Of a DNA stretch of 64,000 bases, positions 36,253 through 48,800 are shown one piece after another. A model generated the notes under the pieces. It did no database searches and was not told the origin of the DNA. It worked only from the letters and a program-made list of their open reading frames with translations. Within the stretch, counting starts at the first letter, position 1. Each line of letters starts with the position of its first letter. Position numbers and translations under genes: made by a program. Source of the DNA: Vitis vinifera (Eukaryota > Streptophyta > Magnoliopsida > Vitales > Vitaceae); the NCBI RefSeq assembly GCF_030704535.1, contig NC_081817.1:29079001-29143000 (forward strand), read 5' to 3'.

Positions 36253-39200
36253 TCAAAATAGCACACCATTGATAACTATTTTTGGAATGTGAGATATATA
36301 ACGCCATTCTTGCCCTTTCTCGAATTGGCATCGTTGTTCCAGTAAAGGACACCATCTGACATAAAGCAAAGAGAGGGAGTCTGGCAGTCTCTCTTTTGTC
36401 AAGTAATGGAGATTAGGGCAATCCAAGAGAGTTAAGGTTTCAAGAGTGGTGAGGTGATGAAGACCCGCTTCTGTCAAGGATTGGAGCCTTATGCACCAGT
36501 CGATTCTTAATTCCTTGAGAGAGATAAGGCGTTGAAGAACAGATCCTGTCGAGAATTGGAGTTCAGGGCAATTCCTGATCTCTAATTGTAGAAGAGAGGT
36601 GAGTTGTTGAAGCGCCTTGTTGTCAAGAGACTTGAGATTTGGAAGATCCCAGATTGAAAGATAAGTTAGAGAAGAGGGCAGCAGACACTCCTTGGGAAAT
36701 AATTCCACGCTTTCACATCCACCTTTGATTGTGAAATGAGTAAGAGAGGTCAGTGTTTGCAAATCCCAGTCCACCTGGAATGTGAGTTGGTTGTAGAACC
36801 AAATTTGAAAATCCCACGCAAATGTAGTTTCTGCAGAGATGAATGGGTGTGCGTCAGCAATCTGAGCTTGGAGCTCTTGCATATCTCATGGCACATCGAG
36901 TCGAGAGCGGGCAGTTGGATGTATACAAGATTAGGGCACCCTTCGATTCTCAATCTACGAAGAGATGTGGGATCCTCCTCTGAAATCGAGATGCAGAGCT
37001 CTTCCAGCCCCTTAAGATCATTTATTTGGAAATCAGTCAACCTGGGGAAGATGTCCAATATTGAGAAGGACAGCGAGAGAGAATCACAGGTACTACCATT
37101 GATTGATAGATTTTCGAGAACTGGGTGATGGCATCTGAACAACTCAGGTAAAAGAAGGTCCACTTTGGTACAGTCAGAGATTGATCGTGATTTCAACGTA
37201 GTGGGTAAACCAACTTTGTACAGGGATCTAAGAAAACTACAATCAGAAATGTACAGATAATGTATGTTGGTTTGCAAGATTTCCTTCTTTAGAAGAGACT
37301 CCACATAATCACATTTTCTAATTGAGAGACATTTGAAATTTCAATTTCTGAAGTTTGAAGAGCTGTGAAGCCACAAGTTTGTCTTTTCAACCACAATCTA
37401 CTGGCAGCAGGAACGTTGAGTGTAGGCACAAGCAGTTGTGGGCAATTTCCAAGGGAAAGTTCCTTCAATGAAGGAAGGTGTATTGGTAATTCCCCAGTGA
37501 ATTTGGGACACCTCCATATAGAAAGCTTCTGGAGACGAGGGAATTCTCCATGTCTGCCTCCACAACATAACCATTTCTCCCAATTGGACATAGAGGAAAA
37601 TGATAGAGTTTGCAGGGATGGGAAGAAGGGATGAAGCGAGGAAGAAGAATTCCCATAAAACTCACTACCCACCGTCACTACTCCTTTCATTCCAAAGATC
37701 TCTATATGTTCAAGACAAGGTAGCTGCCCCAGTGGCGGCAATATTAAGTAATTCCCACAATACGAAAGCTGAAGGGACATGAGATTTGAAAATGATCCAT
37801 CTCCAAGCCAATCTGGAAATGTTAGACCAGGATAGTGTTGAATGGACAGTTTTTTTAAATTTGGATGATGTATTAGCCTGTTGAGAATATCATCTTGTAT
37901 AGCATCATGACTAATCCCGCAACTCCAATTCAAGGATAACTTATCAAGGTATTTCTTATCCTTCATATTTGCTTGCAATGCATCCTCAACACCCACCACA
38001 TTCTCCATTTTTGAAATTTCAAGTCTTCCTCCAATCTCTAAGAGCTTCCTCAATTCTCCAATTCTGAATCCACTTTTTTGGCCCATGGTAAAATTAGACA
38101 ACTGCTACAAACTTTTTAATTAATCTATATCATTTGGCATTTCTTTCAATGAATCAGTCCCATTAATATTAAGATAGAGCAAATTAATCAACTTCCCCAT
38201 TTTTAAAGGCAATTCAAGAAGAAAGAGACATTTACTCAGCATCATTGTTTGTAAATTGCATAAACAACATATTGATTCAGGTAATCTTTCAATCATTGTT
38301 GTAGAGAGATCCAAGTAACGCAACTGTTTTAAGTTGTTATGCGGTATTCACACAATGACAACACGCGCAAAGATTTAAATTTTGGTAATATATTTTGTAA
38401 AACTCTTGTACTCAATGTATAAAAAGGATAGTGCAATAATCTCTTCACCTTTAAGACTGTTCTGAGATGTTTGGCTTCACCAACAGACTCAAAATTTTCA
38501 AATACAACTTCCCGGTCATTGTCACTTTTAAAGTAGAGAAAATGGCGAGCCTTATCCGATATTTTTTGCACCTTATAATCTTCCAATCGAATGCAAAATT
38601 CTTGGGAGATATGTTGAGCCAAGTCATGTATTAAATCATGCATTACAAAGCATGATTCTTCTCCTCTAATGCATTTTTGAAAAAAAGACTTTGCTAAAAG
38701 TTCATTAAAATATGAATCACCTACCTCTTCCATTCTTCTGTTACTTTGTCCTGAGTGTAAAAGCCCTTGTGCCATCCATAATAGAATTAGCTTCTCTTTG
38801 TGGAATTCATAGTCCTTGGGAAAAATTGAACAGTAAGCAAAACAACGCTTCACATGTAGAGAAAGATGCTGATAACTCAATCTAAGAGATGGAAGAATTT
38901 CATGATCAGTTTGAGAATGCCATGTTTTGCTATTCAAAATATATTCCCATTCTCTTCTTTTGGGCTTAGCGTACAAGAGACTCCCGAGTGCTTTTACAGC
39001 CAAAGGCAATCCTTGGCACTTCTTCACAATCTCTCTGCCTATGGGTTCAAGCTGAGGATAAGCGCAGGAGTCTCCATTGGAAATGCAAGTTTGGTAAATA
39101 GGGACCAACTATCTTCAGGGCTTAATGTTCCCAGCTGATGAGTATGGATTGCACGCATGACTTTTGCAACAGTTTCGCTACGACTGGTCACAACAATCTT

Positions 39201-40116
39201 GCTTCCCTGGGCTGCAGCGAGGAGTGGAGTTCGTAGTCTATCCCAACTTTCCCAATCAAGAGACTCCACATCCCAGACGTCGTCGAGAACCAGCAGAAAT
39301 TTCTTGTTGCCAAGGTTGTCTTTGAGTCGACGTTGAAGTAAATCTAGGCTGTCATCGGAAGTAGGTCTACAACCGATCGCCTCAAGAATTGATTTGGTTA
39401 CACCGATAAGAAGAAACTCAGTGGAAACACAGACCCATGCTTTCAGGTGGAAGTGTTCCTTCACTCTGTCATCGTTATAGAGAAGGTGAGCGAGTGTGGT
39501 CTTGCCGCTGCCGCCCATGCCCACTATGGACATCACATCTATGACGTTGTTGCCTGTCGTAGTTTCCTTGTCAGAAAGCAACCACATCACCATCTCCTCC
39601 TTAATTTCATCCCTGCCATACACGAAGGACTCGTCTACCAAAGAAGAGGATGGTAATTTTGGTGACAGTCTCTCACCATCACCTTCTTTCAGCCCAAGCT
39701 TCTCTTTTTCTTCAGCGATATCTTCAAGCTTAGCAGTCATCTCCTTCACCCTGGACTCCATGCTTTGATTGGAAAATGGAGCCTTAACCCTGGTAGAGAA
39801 CTTGTTCCACACCTGATAAATTCCACCAGGTTGGGAGTCAGCAACTTCAATCTCGCACCGCAAGGCTTCGGTAGCGATCTCGTCCAACAGGTCCTCCGCA
39901 TGATACACAGCATCCTTAACCTGGAATAGCCACTCTTTGACTAGTGGGTCTGAAATTTGCTTCATCTCCGCATCATTGAGCACTTTGTGGACAACCAGCA
40001 ATTTCCTCTTCAATTTGTTGAGGAGTTCATGGCTAAGCTTCTGTCCCCGGATGAAGTTCATCAACTCCGGAGAAGCCAACCTGTCGAATAGAACTTGAAG
40101 TGAAGCGGAGAGGAGT
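36253..40116 (-). pseudogene. NLR3: multiply broken CC-NB-ARC-LRR pseudogene
   Basis: Closest to NLR4. Homology begins at codon 4-5 of the usual N-terminus (40116); the ATG and leader are replaced by unrelated sequence, and the only upstream start-like codon is TTG. The CC, P-loop 'GMGGSGKTT', kinase-2 'LLVLDDVW' and RNBS-B are readable to about 39080, where one base is lost ('ccatttgg' has become 'ccattgg'). Next come a 22-bp deletion near 38335, two nonsense codons (38120-38122 and 38105-38107), a deletion of about 37 bp near 37300, and a larger frame-shifting deletion near 36800. The terminal LRR '[16 protein letters not shown]' is intact. It cannot make a full receptor. Intact sub-frames of 184-363 codons reflect recent death rather than function. 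Confidence 0.93.
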
Positions 40117-40130
40117 ACACCCAGGCACAA

Positions 40131-43100
40131 ATATCTAAAGCCGTATTTTCAAAAAAATTTGGTTACCAACCAAGAAATACCATGTGGTTTTGGCCTCTTA
40201 AATATTCAATCACAAGTACATTCTATATGATTTTAAGCTACTAGAGAAGTATGAAAAAGAAAATTATGAGAATGTCAACCAGTGTGGAAACTAATTTCCT
40301 CAAGTAACTTCTCTCAATATCCTTTTCCTTTGTGACAATATTAAAGACCTATGGTTACAAGTTTCAACTTAATTTTTGTCTCCGGACTTACCATGCGAAC
40401 ATACTTGAGTCTGATTGTAACTCAACCCAACCAAGCAAGGGCCATCCATAGTTGATACCATTGACGTTGGTTGATGGAATTGAGTCACAAGCTAGTCCAG
40501 CTTGACTAAAAGTCAAGTATACTCTCAAAACGAACTTTCTTGAGATTGAGAACAAACCTTGTATCATAAAAAGTTCAGAAGAATAAATCCGGAGAATATT
40601 TAATATAGTCAACAACGAACTCTTCTTCTTCATAAGAGCTGGTGAATTAGCTCATAATGTAGAAGAGTAAATTTTCTAAAGCATGAAGATGGGGAATAAG
40701 CTCAAAATCATCATTTCTATACAATATCAAAAAGTTCAATGAGAGAATTGTACTCAACTACTTTAAGATGATAACAACATCAAAATAAAAAACAGAACCG
40801 CAAAAGTCTTATAGTCAAGACAATTTAATTACAATATTCGTCGTGGGAATTTTGCGGTATAGACCTTCATTCAGACTTGGACTTTTTAATGTTCTTTATG
40901 AATAAACAATTGGCTCCTGCTCAAATGAAAAATGAGAACCAATGCTTATAGTCACAGACAGAAGTGTATGTACGCATGGCAATGCCAAATTTGCAAATGA
41001 TCATTTGGTCATAGTCAAGACCAAGAAAATCCAAAACAAGAACAATAGAAACATGTGTACCAACTACATAACAAAGAAATGTGTCAATCTGCTCACCTTT
41101 TGAAGGTTGTCCACTGGGTTAGTGCAAAATAGACTGACTTTTTTTATAGGGGCCCTCAATCAGTGCTGGATGCTGAACCAGAAGAGAGTTTAGATACTAA
41201 AAAATTCTATAAATTTAATACCATAAAATACCTCACATAAAAATGTTGCTTTTGGAACTGTAGTTTTCCAAATGTTCCCAAATTTAAAAATACATTGGCA
41301 TAAAGTTATTGATGTTTACCTCATATTTTTTTCCATGGTCATATCAAACATTGTTCTCATAGTAAGTCTTCTATATGCTGATCCTTGTTACTTAATATGA
41401 GACACAGAAAAGAAAAAGTAGTGATCAATTTATTTTGATATCAAAGGGAGCAAAGTCATAACATGTACATTACATATGTAGCCAACTAAATACATATTAT
41501 GATGTGGGTAAGATTCAATACATATTTCAATAACCATGAATTACCTAAAAATGTATCCACATGTTCTTACAAGGGATAAACACACAAGTAGCTAAAAGTC
41601 ATCTCTGCCCATTCCGAAAGGTAAATTGATGGTGTCATGAAAATATGATAAATGACTTCTTTAAAATATGAATTATCATGGATCAATCTTTCTTTACTTC
41701 ATTAGAAAATTCTTAAAAAGAAAAAAAGAAAAAAAAAAAAAGAAAGACAGGATTGAGCATGCTACATAACCAAATTCCCAATAAGAAGACTAGAAAATGA
41801 GTTATGGAGACATGCAATTGTAGAGATTGTTAGAAATTTTGAAACATGAGTACTTGGGCAGCTACTTTATGAATTGGAACTTAACTTTTCTAAAGAAAAT
41901 AGGTTTAAGCATAGAACAAATTACCTAACTGTATATTAATGCAGTACCACTTTCATTAAAATAGCAGACCATTGATCACTATTTTTGGAGTTGAGAGAGG
42001 GCAATTGCATATATACAAGATCATGGGATTATGTTCCCTCTGGAACTCGATTTTGTTTATCAATAGCCCGTGTACCACATTCTTTTCTGCTCCCCCTTCA
42101 TCTGCTTGGCAACAGGGCAATTGAAAAAAATTTCGTCTTTAGAATCTGTACCCAAGAAAGAATACCCATACAGGAAACAATCTGGACAACCTCCCATCTT
42201 CATCAAGCAATACAATGGTTGTTAAATCCACAAATCCCACTACCATGGCTACTGGTGTCTATGCTGCGAATGTCATCAGAAATTTCCTACACGACAGACC
42301 AAGAAGAAGTATTTGTTTTTAAAATCAGAAGCTTCTATATATAAGTAAAGCATCTTATACAAAGAGTATAGATTTAACTTGTGTCTTTAAAACTTACATT
42401 TTAAAAAATTTTAAAATTTGAGAGAATAAGAGCTTGTTGGACAAAGTTTTAAAAAATAATTTTTCATTTTTAAAAATGGAAAACAGTTTTAAAAAATTAA
42501 TAACATTGTTTGGTTATTCTTCTCTATTTCCCGTTTTTAAAAACAAAGTAAAATAAAGAATATCTTCTAGAAAACAAGTAAAAGTTATTTTCATCTGTTT
42601 TTTAAAATAATAGAAAAACACATGCATTCTATTATTTATCTTCTACATAAAATTATCATTTGTCAATTAAAATTATCATTTGTTTTTAAAAAAATTGTTT
42701 CATAATGAAAAAAAAATTATTTATCTTTAACTAATATATAATTGTGTATTTAATTTTTATTTTTTTAATAAGACTTAACTTGAATTTGATTTCATATTAT
42801 TATAAATTAATTTTATAAAATAAAAATAATCCATTGTTTTAAATTTGAAAACAATTTTTAAAAATAAATTTTAAAAAACACCACCAAATGAGCCCTAAAT
42901 TTTTTTTGATACCTTCATTGTTTTAAACAGTTTTTAAAATTATTAAATTTTCAATGTAAGCCTTTAAGAGTTAAAATACAAAAGTTACTGTCACTTAATT
43001 TTAGGCTTAACAATGTAGGAGATTTAAGTGGAGGCAAGGAATTAAGCAGATATATTCTTGAGATTAGAAATTTGGGTGGAACATAAATTTTGTAAAGAAA

Positions 43101-43156
43101 ATAAGTTTAAGCACACAAAAATTACCTGCCCATGTGTTGGTGCAGTGCCACTTCCA
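40131..43156. repeat. Duplicated block B (downstream of NLR4)
   Basis: Second copy of block A, lying between the broken start of NLR3 and the end of NLR4. Besides the 466-bp insertion at 42430-42895, the order of shared words is preserved. A 119-codon frame (41985-42344) has no recognisable domain and its counterpart at 35.5-35.8 kb is not open, so I do not call it a gene. The NLR3 coding homology stops at 40116, and block homology is clear from about 40200. Confidence 0.72.
42430..42895. mobile_element. Candidate Harbinger-like MITE (466 bp) with empty site in block A
   Basis: Block B contains an extra AT-rich segment flanked by 'taa' on both sides (42427-42429 and 42896-42898). At the matching place in block A, '..ttttaaaatttgatatagtaaattttttttga', there is only one 'taa'. 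The ends are imperfect inverted repeats: 'gagcttgttgg..aaagtttt' at the left and 'aaaa..caccaccaaatgagccc' at the right. No protein is encoded. The TAA duplication and terminal style fit PIF/Harbinger MITEs; the family assignment is inference. Confidence 0.65.
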
Positions 43157-43384
43157 TTAAAATAGCTCACCATCGATCACTATTTTTGGAATGTGAGATA
43201 TATAACGCCATTCTTGCCCTTTCTCAAATCGGAGCTGTTGTTTCAGTAAAGGACACCTGCTGACATACAGATAAGAGAGGGAGTCTGGTAGTCTCTCTTT
43301 TGTCAAGTATTGGAGCTTAGGGCAATTGAAGAGAATTAAGTTTTCAAGAGTGGTGACGTGGTGAAGACCCGCTTCTGTCAAGGA
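43157..43384 (-). pseudogene. Severed C-terminal LRR tail of NLR4
   Basis: In frame with NLR4 but downstream of its stop. It encodes '[20 protein letters not shown]', '[16 protein letters not shown]' and the family C-terminus '[20 protein letters not shown]', ending at TAA 43157. The frame is fully open, so the stop at 43385-43387 is the only lesion separating it from NLR4. It is unlikely to be translated. Confidence 0.85.
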
Positions 43385-46300
43385 TTAGAGACTTTTGCAC
43401 GAGTAGATTCTTAATTCCTTGAGAGAGATAAGGCGTTGAAGAACAGATCTTGTCGAGAATTGAAGCTCAGGGCAGTTCTCGATGTGTAATTGTAGAAGAG
43501 AGGTGAGTTGTTGAAGCCCCTTGTTGTCAAGAGACTTGAGATTTGGAAGACTATAGATTGAAAGATAAGTTAGAGAAGAGGGCAGCAGACACTCCTTGGA
43601 AAATAATTCCACTCCTTCACATCCACCTTGGATTATGAAACGAGTAAGAGAGGTCAGTTTTTGCAAATCCCAGTCCACCTGTGACGTGAGTTGGTTGCAG
43701 CGCACTATTGCAAGTTCCCGTAGGTTGGAAGGCAAACCCTCTCTGTGCAACAACAATTCGGGACAATCCTCTAAACCCAGTTTCTGCAGAGATGAATGGG
43801 TGTGCGCCAGCAATCTGAGCTTGGAGCAATTGCGAATCTCATGGTATATCGAGTCGAGAGTGGGCAGTTGGATGTATACAAGATTAGGGCACCGATGGAT
43901 CTTCAAATTACGAAGAGATGTGGGATCTCCCTCTGAAATCGAGATGCAGAGCTCCTCAAGCCCCTTAAGACCATTTATTTCGAAATCAGTCAACCTGGGG
44001 AAGATGTTCAATATTGAGAAGGACAACAAGAGAGAATCACAGGTACCGCCATTGATTGATAGATTTTCAAGAACCGGGTGATGGCATCTGAACAACTTAG
44101 GTAGAAGAAGGTCCAATTTGGTACAATCAGAGATTGATAACGATTTCAATGTACTGGGTAAGCCAACTTTGTTTGGGGATCTGTAAAAAGAGCAATCACA
44201 AATTTCCAAACTGTACATGTTGGTTTTCAGGATTTCCTCCTCTAGTAGAGACTCCACAGAATCACATTTTCTAATGTAGAGAATGTGGGGAACCATTGGA
44301 AGTTCCTTCAACTGAGAGACCTTTGAAATTTCAATTTCTGAAGTTTGACTAGCTGTGAACCCACAAGTTTGCCTTTTCAACTGCAATTCACGGGCAGCAT
44401 GAACGTTGAGTGTAGGCACAAGCAGTTGCAGACAATCTTCAAGTTTAAGTTCCTGCAATGAAGAAAGGTGCATTGGTAATTCCCCAGTGAGTTTTGGACA
44501 TAGCCTTATAGAAAGCTCTTGGAGACGAGGGAATTCTCCACATATGCCTCCACAACATAACCATTTCTCCCAATTGGACATATCTTCAAATGATAGAGTT
44601 TGTAGGGATGGGAAGGAGGGATGAAGCGAGGAAGAAGAATTCCCATAAAACTCACTACCCACCCTCACTACTCCTTTCATTTCAGAGATCTCTATATGTT
44701 CAAGACAAGGTAGCTGCCCCAGTGGCGGCAATGTTGAGCAATTCCCACAATTCGAAAGCTGAAGGGATACGAGATTTGAAAATGATCCGTCTCCAAGCCA
44801 ATCTGGAAATGTTAGACCAGGATAGTGTTGAATGGACAGTTTTTCTAAATTTGGATGAGGTGTTAGCCTGTTGAGAATATCATCTTGTATAGCATCATGA
44901 CTAATCCCCCGACTCCAATTCAAGGATAACTCATCGAGGTATTTCTTATCCTTCATATTTGCCTGCAATGCATCCTCAACACCCACCACATTCTCCATTT
45001 TTGAAATTTCAAGTCTTCCTCTAATCTCTGAAAGCTTCCACAATTCTCCAAATCCGAATCCACTTTTTTGGCCCACAGTAAAATTAGGCAATTTCTGCAA
45101 ACTTTTTAATTGATCCATATCATTTGGCATTTCTTTCAATGAATCAGTCTCGCTAACATCAAGATAGCGCAAATTAATCAACTTCCCCATTTTTGAAGGC
45201 AATTCAAGAAGAGATTGACAATTCCTCAGCATCATCGTTTGCAAATAGCATAAACAACATATTGATTCAGGTAATCTTTTAATCTTTGTTGCAGAGAGAT
45301 CCAAGTAACGCAATTGTTTTAAATTGTGTATTGAATTAGGCACATCTGTTATGTAGTATTCACACAATGACAACACGCGCAAGGATTTAAATTTTGGTAA
45401 TATATTTTGTAAAACTCTTGTACTCAATTGATAAAAAGGATAGTGCTGTAATCTCTTCACCTCTAAGAATGTTCTGAGATGTTTGGCTTCACCAACAGGC
45501 TCAAAAGTTTCAAATACAACTACCGGGTACTCGTCACTTTTAAAGTGGAGAAAATGGCGAGCCTTATCAGATATTTTTTGCAGCTTACAATCTTCCAATC
45601 GAATGCAAAATTCTTGGGAGATATGTTGAGCCAAGTCATGTATTAGATCATGCATTACAAAGCATGATTCTTCTTCTCTAATGCACTTTTGAAAGAATGA
45701 CTTTGCTAAAAGTTCATTAAAATACGAATCACCTACCTCTTCCATTCTTCTATTACTTTGTCCCGAGTGTAAAAGCCCTTCTGCCATCCATAATAGAATC
45801 AGCTTCTCTTTGTGGAATTCATAGTCCTTGGGAAAAATTGAACAGTAAGCAAAACAACGCTTCACAGGTAGGGAAAGATGCCGATAACTCAATCTAAGAG
45901 ATGGAAGAATTTCATGATCAGTCTGAGAATGCCATGTTTTGCTATTCAAAATATCTTCCCATTCTCTTCTTTCGGGCTTAGAGTACAAGAGACTCCCCAG
46001 TGCTTTCACAGCCAAAGGCAATCCTTGGCACTTCTTCACAATCTCTCTGCCTATGGGTTCAAGCTGAGGATAAGCGCAGGGGTCTCCATTTGGAAATGCA
46101 AGTTTTGTAAATAGGTACCAACTATCTTCAGGGCTTAATGTTCCCAGCTGATGAGTATGGATTGCACGCATGACTTTCGCAACAGTTTCGCTACGACTGG
46201 TCACAACAATCTTGCTTCCCTGGGCTGCAGCGAGGAGTGGAGTTCGTAGTCTATCCCAACTTTCCCAATCAAGAGACTTCACATCCCAGATGTCGTCGAG

Positions 46301-47140
46301 AACGAGCAGAAATTTCTTGTTGCCAAGGTTGTCTTTGAGTTGACGTTGAAGCAAATCTAGGCTGTCATCGGAAGTAGGTCTACAACCGATTGCCCCAAGA
46401 ATTGATTTGGTTACACCGATAAGAAGAAACTCCGTGGAAACACAGACCCATGCTTTCAGGTGGAAGTGTTCCTTCACTCTGCCATCGTTATAGAGAAGCT
46501 GAGCGAGTGTGGTCTTGCCGCTGCCGCCCATGCCCACTATGGACATCACATCTATGACGTTGTTGGCTGTTGCAGTTTCCTTGTCAGAAAGCAACCACTT
46601 CACCATCTCCTCCTTAATTTCATCCCTGCCGTACACGAAGGACTCTTCCACCAAAGAAGAGGATGGTAATTTTGGTGACACTCTCTCACCATCTCCTTCT
46701 TTCAGCCCAAGCTCAACTTTTTCTTGTGCAATATCTTCAAGTTTAGCAATCATCTCCTTCACCCTGGACTCCATGCTTTGATTGGAAAATGGAGCCTTAA
46801 CCCTGGTAGAGAACTTGTTACACACCTGATGAATTCCACCAGGTTGGGAGTCAGCAGCTTCAATCTCGCACCGCAAGGCTTCGGTAGCGATCTCGTCCAA
46901 CAGGTCCTCCGCATGATACACAGCGTCCTTAACCTGGAACAGCCACTCTTTGACTAGTGGATCTGAAAATTGCTTCATCTCCGCGTCATTGAGCACTTTG
47001 TGGACAACCAGCAATTTCCTCTTCAATTTGTTGAGGAGTTCATGGCTAAGCTTCTGTCCCCGGATGAAGTTCATCAACTCCGGAGAAGCCAACCTGTCGA
47101 ATAGAGCTTGAAGTGAAGCGGAGAGGAGTGCGTCGGCCAT
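43385..47140 (-). CDS. NLR4: CC-NB-ARC-LRR protein with a late premature stop (1251 aa)
   Basis: An intronless CNL from ATG 47140. It has a coiled coil with 'AEDLLDEI' (77-84), P-loop 'GMGGSGKTT' (203-211), kinase-2 'LLVLDDIW' (278-285), 'GSKIVVTSR' (308-316), 'GLPLA' (373-377), 'CFAYCSIFP' (429-437) and 'MHD' (496-498), with LRRs from about 585. Translation stops at TAA 43385-43387, where the family has a Gln codon in 'RLQSLTE' (CAA to TAA). This removes the final one or two LRRs and the conserved C-terminus. The NB switch is complete, so a truncated but signalling-competent receptor is possible; a very recent pseudogene is the alternative. The leader shares 'gactgttgctttgcaa' with NLR2. It is the nearest relative of NLR3. 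Confidence 0.88.
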   Translation of the reverse strand: MADALLSASLQALFDRLASPELMNFIRGQKLSHELLNKLKRKLLVVHKVLNDAEMKQFSDPLVKEWLFQVKDAVYHAEDLLDEIATEALRCEIEAADSQPGGIHQVCNKFSTRVKAPFSNQSMESRVKEMIAKLEDIAQEKVELGLKEGDGERVSPKLPSSSLVEESFVYGRDEIKEEMVKWLLSDKETATANNVIDVMSIVGMGGSGKTTLAQLLYNDGRVKEHFHLKAWVCVSTEFLLIGVTKSILGAIGCRPTSDDSLDLLQRQLKDNLGNKKFLLVLDDIWDVKSLDWESWDRLRTPLLAAAQGSKIVVTSRSETVAKVMRAIHTHQLGTLSPEDSWYLFTKLAFPNGDPCAYPQLEPIGREIVKKCQGLPLAVKALGSLLYSKPERREWEDILNSKTWHSQTDHEILPSLRLSYRHLSLPVKRCFAYCSIFPKDYEFHKEKLILLWMAEGLLHSGQSNRRMEEVGDSYFNELLAKSFFQKCIREEESCFVMHDLIHDLAQHISQEFCIRLEDCKLQKISDKARHFLHFKSDEYPVVVFETFEPVGEAKHLRTFLEVKRLQHYPFYQLSTRVLQNILPKFKSLRVLSLCEYYITDVPNSIHNLKQLRYLDLSATKIKRLPESICCLCYLQTMMLRNCQSLLELPSKMGKLINLRYLDVSETDSLKEMPNDMDQLKSLQKLPNFTVGQKSGFGFGELWKLSEIRGRLEISKMENVVGVEDALQANMKDKKYLDELSLNWSRGISHDAIQDDILNRLTPHPNLEKLSIQHYPGLTFPDWLGDGSFSNLVSLQLSNCGNCSTLPPLGQLPCLEHIEISEMKGVVRVGSEFYGNSSSSLHPSFPSLQTLSFEDMSNWEKWLCCGGICGEFPRLQELSIRLCPKLTGELPMHLSSLQELKLEDCLQLLVPTLNVHAARELQLKRQTCGFTASQTSEIEISKVSQLKELPMVPHILYIRKCDSVESLLEEEILKTNMYSLEICDCSFYRSPNKVGLPSTLKSLSISDCTKLDLLLPKLFRCHHPVLENLSINGGTCDSLLLSFSILNIFPRLTDFEINGLKGLEELCISISEGDPTSLRNLKIHRCPNLVYIQLPTLDSIYHEIRNCSKLRLLAHTHSSLQKLGLEDCPELLLHREGLPSNLRELAIVRCNQLTSQVDWDLQKLTSLTRFIIQGGCEGVELFSKECLLPSSLTYLSIYSLPNLKSLDNKGLQQLTSLLQLHIENCPELQFSTRSVLQRLISLKELRIYSCKSL

Positions 47141-47779
47141 ATCTGTTGACTGTTGCTTTGCAAATCAAAGGAACTCAACGATTCAGTTCAGGAAAAAACG
47201 AAGGTAAGCAGAGGCAGAATCACACCGCCAAACTGTAGTGGACTGGTTGGAACACGAGATCCAAATATAATGGAAAAATAAAGAAGGCCACAGAGAGGCA
47301 CATGGGGCTGCACCAAACACCAAGAGAAGCACATGGTCTGTCACCGTCGAGCATGAAACCCATGTTTTGTTTATTAATGACTCTATATCTTTTTCAAATC
47401 CATATATAATTTTATCTATAACTTCATGGATGTTTTTTTTTCAATTGTTAGTATTGATTTTCCATTTTCTTGTTCTTAATATATTGGCAAATCAAAATAT
47501 TTTATTTTTAAATGAGGTTATTAATTGATCAAATACTGGGGATATATATTTGACATTCTTAAATTACTTAATTAAATGATCATTTTTTTTTGAGAAAATA
47601 TTAGAATCTGAAATGTTTAAAGTAGGATGAATGATTTTCTAAATAATGGCAAGGGGAAAAAAAATAAAACACTATCACTTGCAATGATTTGGAAATGGGG
47701 TTAAAAATATTGTTTTAAGTTTATAATGTTTTCAATGTATTACTTTTATTATAAACTTTTTAAAATTAAATCAATTGGT

Positions 47780-47782
<3 letters not shown>

Positions 47783-47810
<28 letters not shown>
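47783..47810. repeat. (TA)14 microsatellite
   Basis: A perfect dinucleotide run of 28 bases in the NLR4 upstream spacer. It is likely to vary in length between haplotypes. Confidence 0.95.
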
Positions 47811-48800
47811 ATCCTTTAATATTAATTTTTTAATTTATATATATACTGAACCTCAATGTTTCAGTTATAGGTCAAGGGGCAGATCTTTTGACATTGGTCT
47901 AGGTCTTCAATTTTTTCTAGATTTGCTCTTTAGAATATTGTATTTTATTTACCATTGTAAAATAATTATTCAAGCTCTTAACTTGAAAATATTAAAATAA
48001 TTTTTTATGTTTTCATAATGATGTAATTGTGACACTCCCAACCAAAAAAAAAAAAAAATTAAAAGAAAAAAAGGCCGGAACCTATTATCAATGTTATTTT
48101 CACCTTAATTGGTTTTTGTCGAAGGCATATATAACTTTTACTCACATTAGTTCTATGCCTACTTGGATATCCTTAATTGGTTTTGTACAAACCATAATGA
48201 ATTTCATTCAATTTGATCGATTTTATAGTTCTTTAGTTGATATTAATCATAATGAAAGATCGTCTATATTTGAATGTTTCTATACCTGTCATAAAACTTC
48301 TCATAATTACATCATCACCACCTTCACTTCCCAATCTTGAAGCCACCTTACAAGATTCCTTAACAACACCATTATTCAATTCAAAAAATTTTCACATAAA
48401 TTAAATATAAAAAAAATATCTTTTTTCTCAATTTTTATTATTATTTTTTCTTTTATGAGTATTTTTCAGGCAAATAAAAAAGAGCCTAAATAACTTGAAA
48501 AAAAAATTAAATAATAAACCAAAGGATGGATTGGTAAAATTATTTAGTATTATTTAATCATAATAAACAAAGGAACATTGCAAAGATTATTATAAGATGC
48601 CTACTTAAATTAATAACATTCACCTCACTTCCTTCCATATACACAAGATTCAAAAAATAAAAAATAGAACAAGCCATGTGCATGGGATTCATTTAGTTTT
48701 ATTGAGAGAGTTGTGCCTGCCATGTACACACACCAGATTAAAGAAATAATGAAAGATGAAATAAGTCATAGAAGGCTCATGGGGCTGCTTAAAGCCTCAA

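Noticed and set aside
40117-40130. Apparent start of NLR3 at 40130
   Set aside because: The codon is TTG in sequence unrelated to CNL N-termini. No start codon is conserved, which supports the pseudogene call.
48029-48340. A 103-codon plus-strand frame
   Set aside because: It starts in a poly-A run, has no recognisable domain, and lies in AT-rich spacer. It cannot be supported as a gene.
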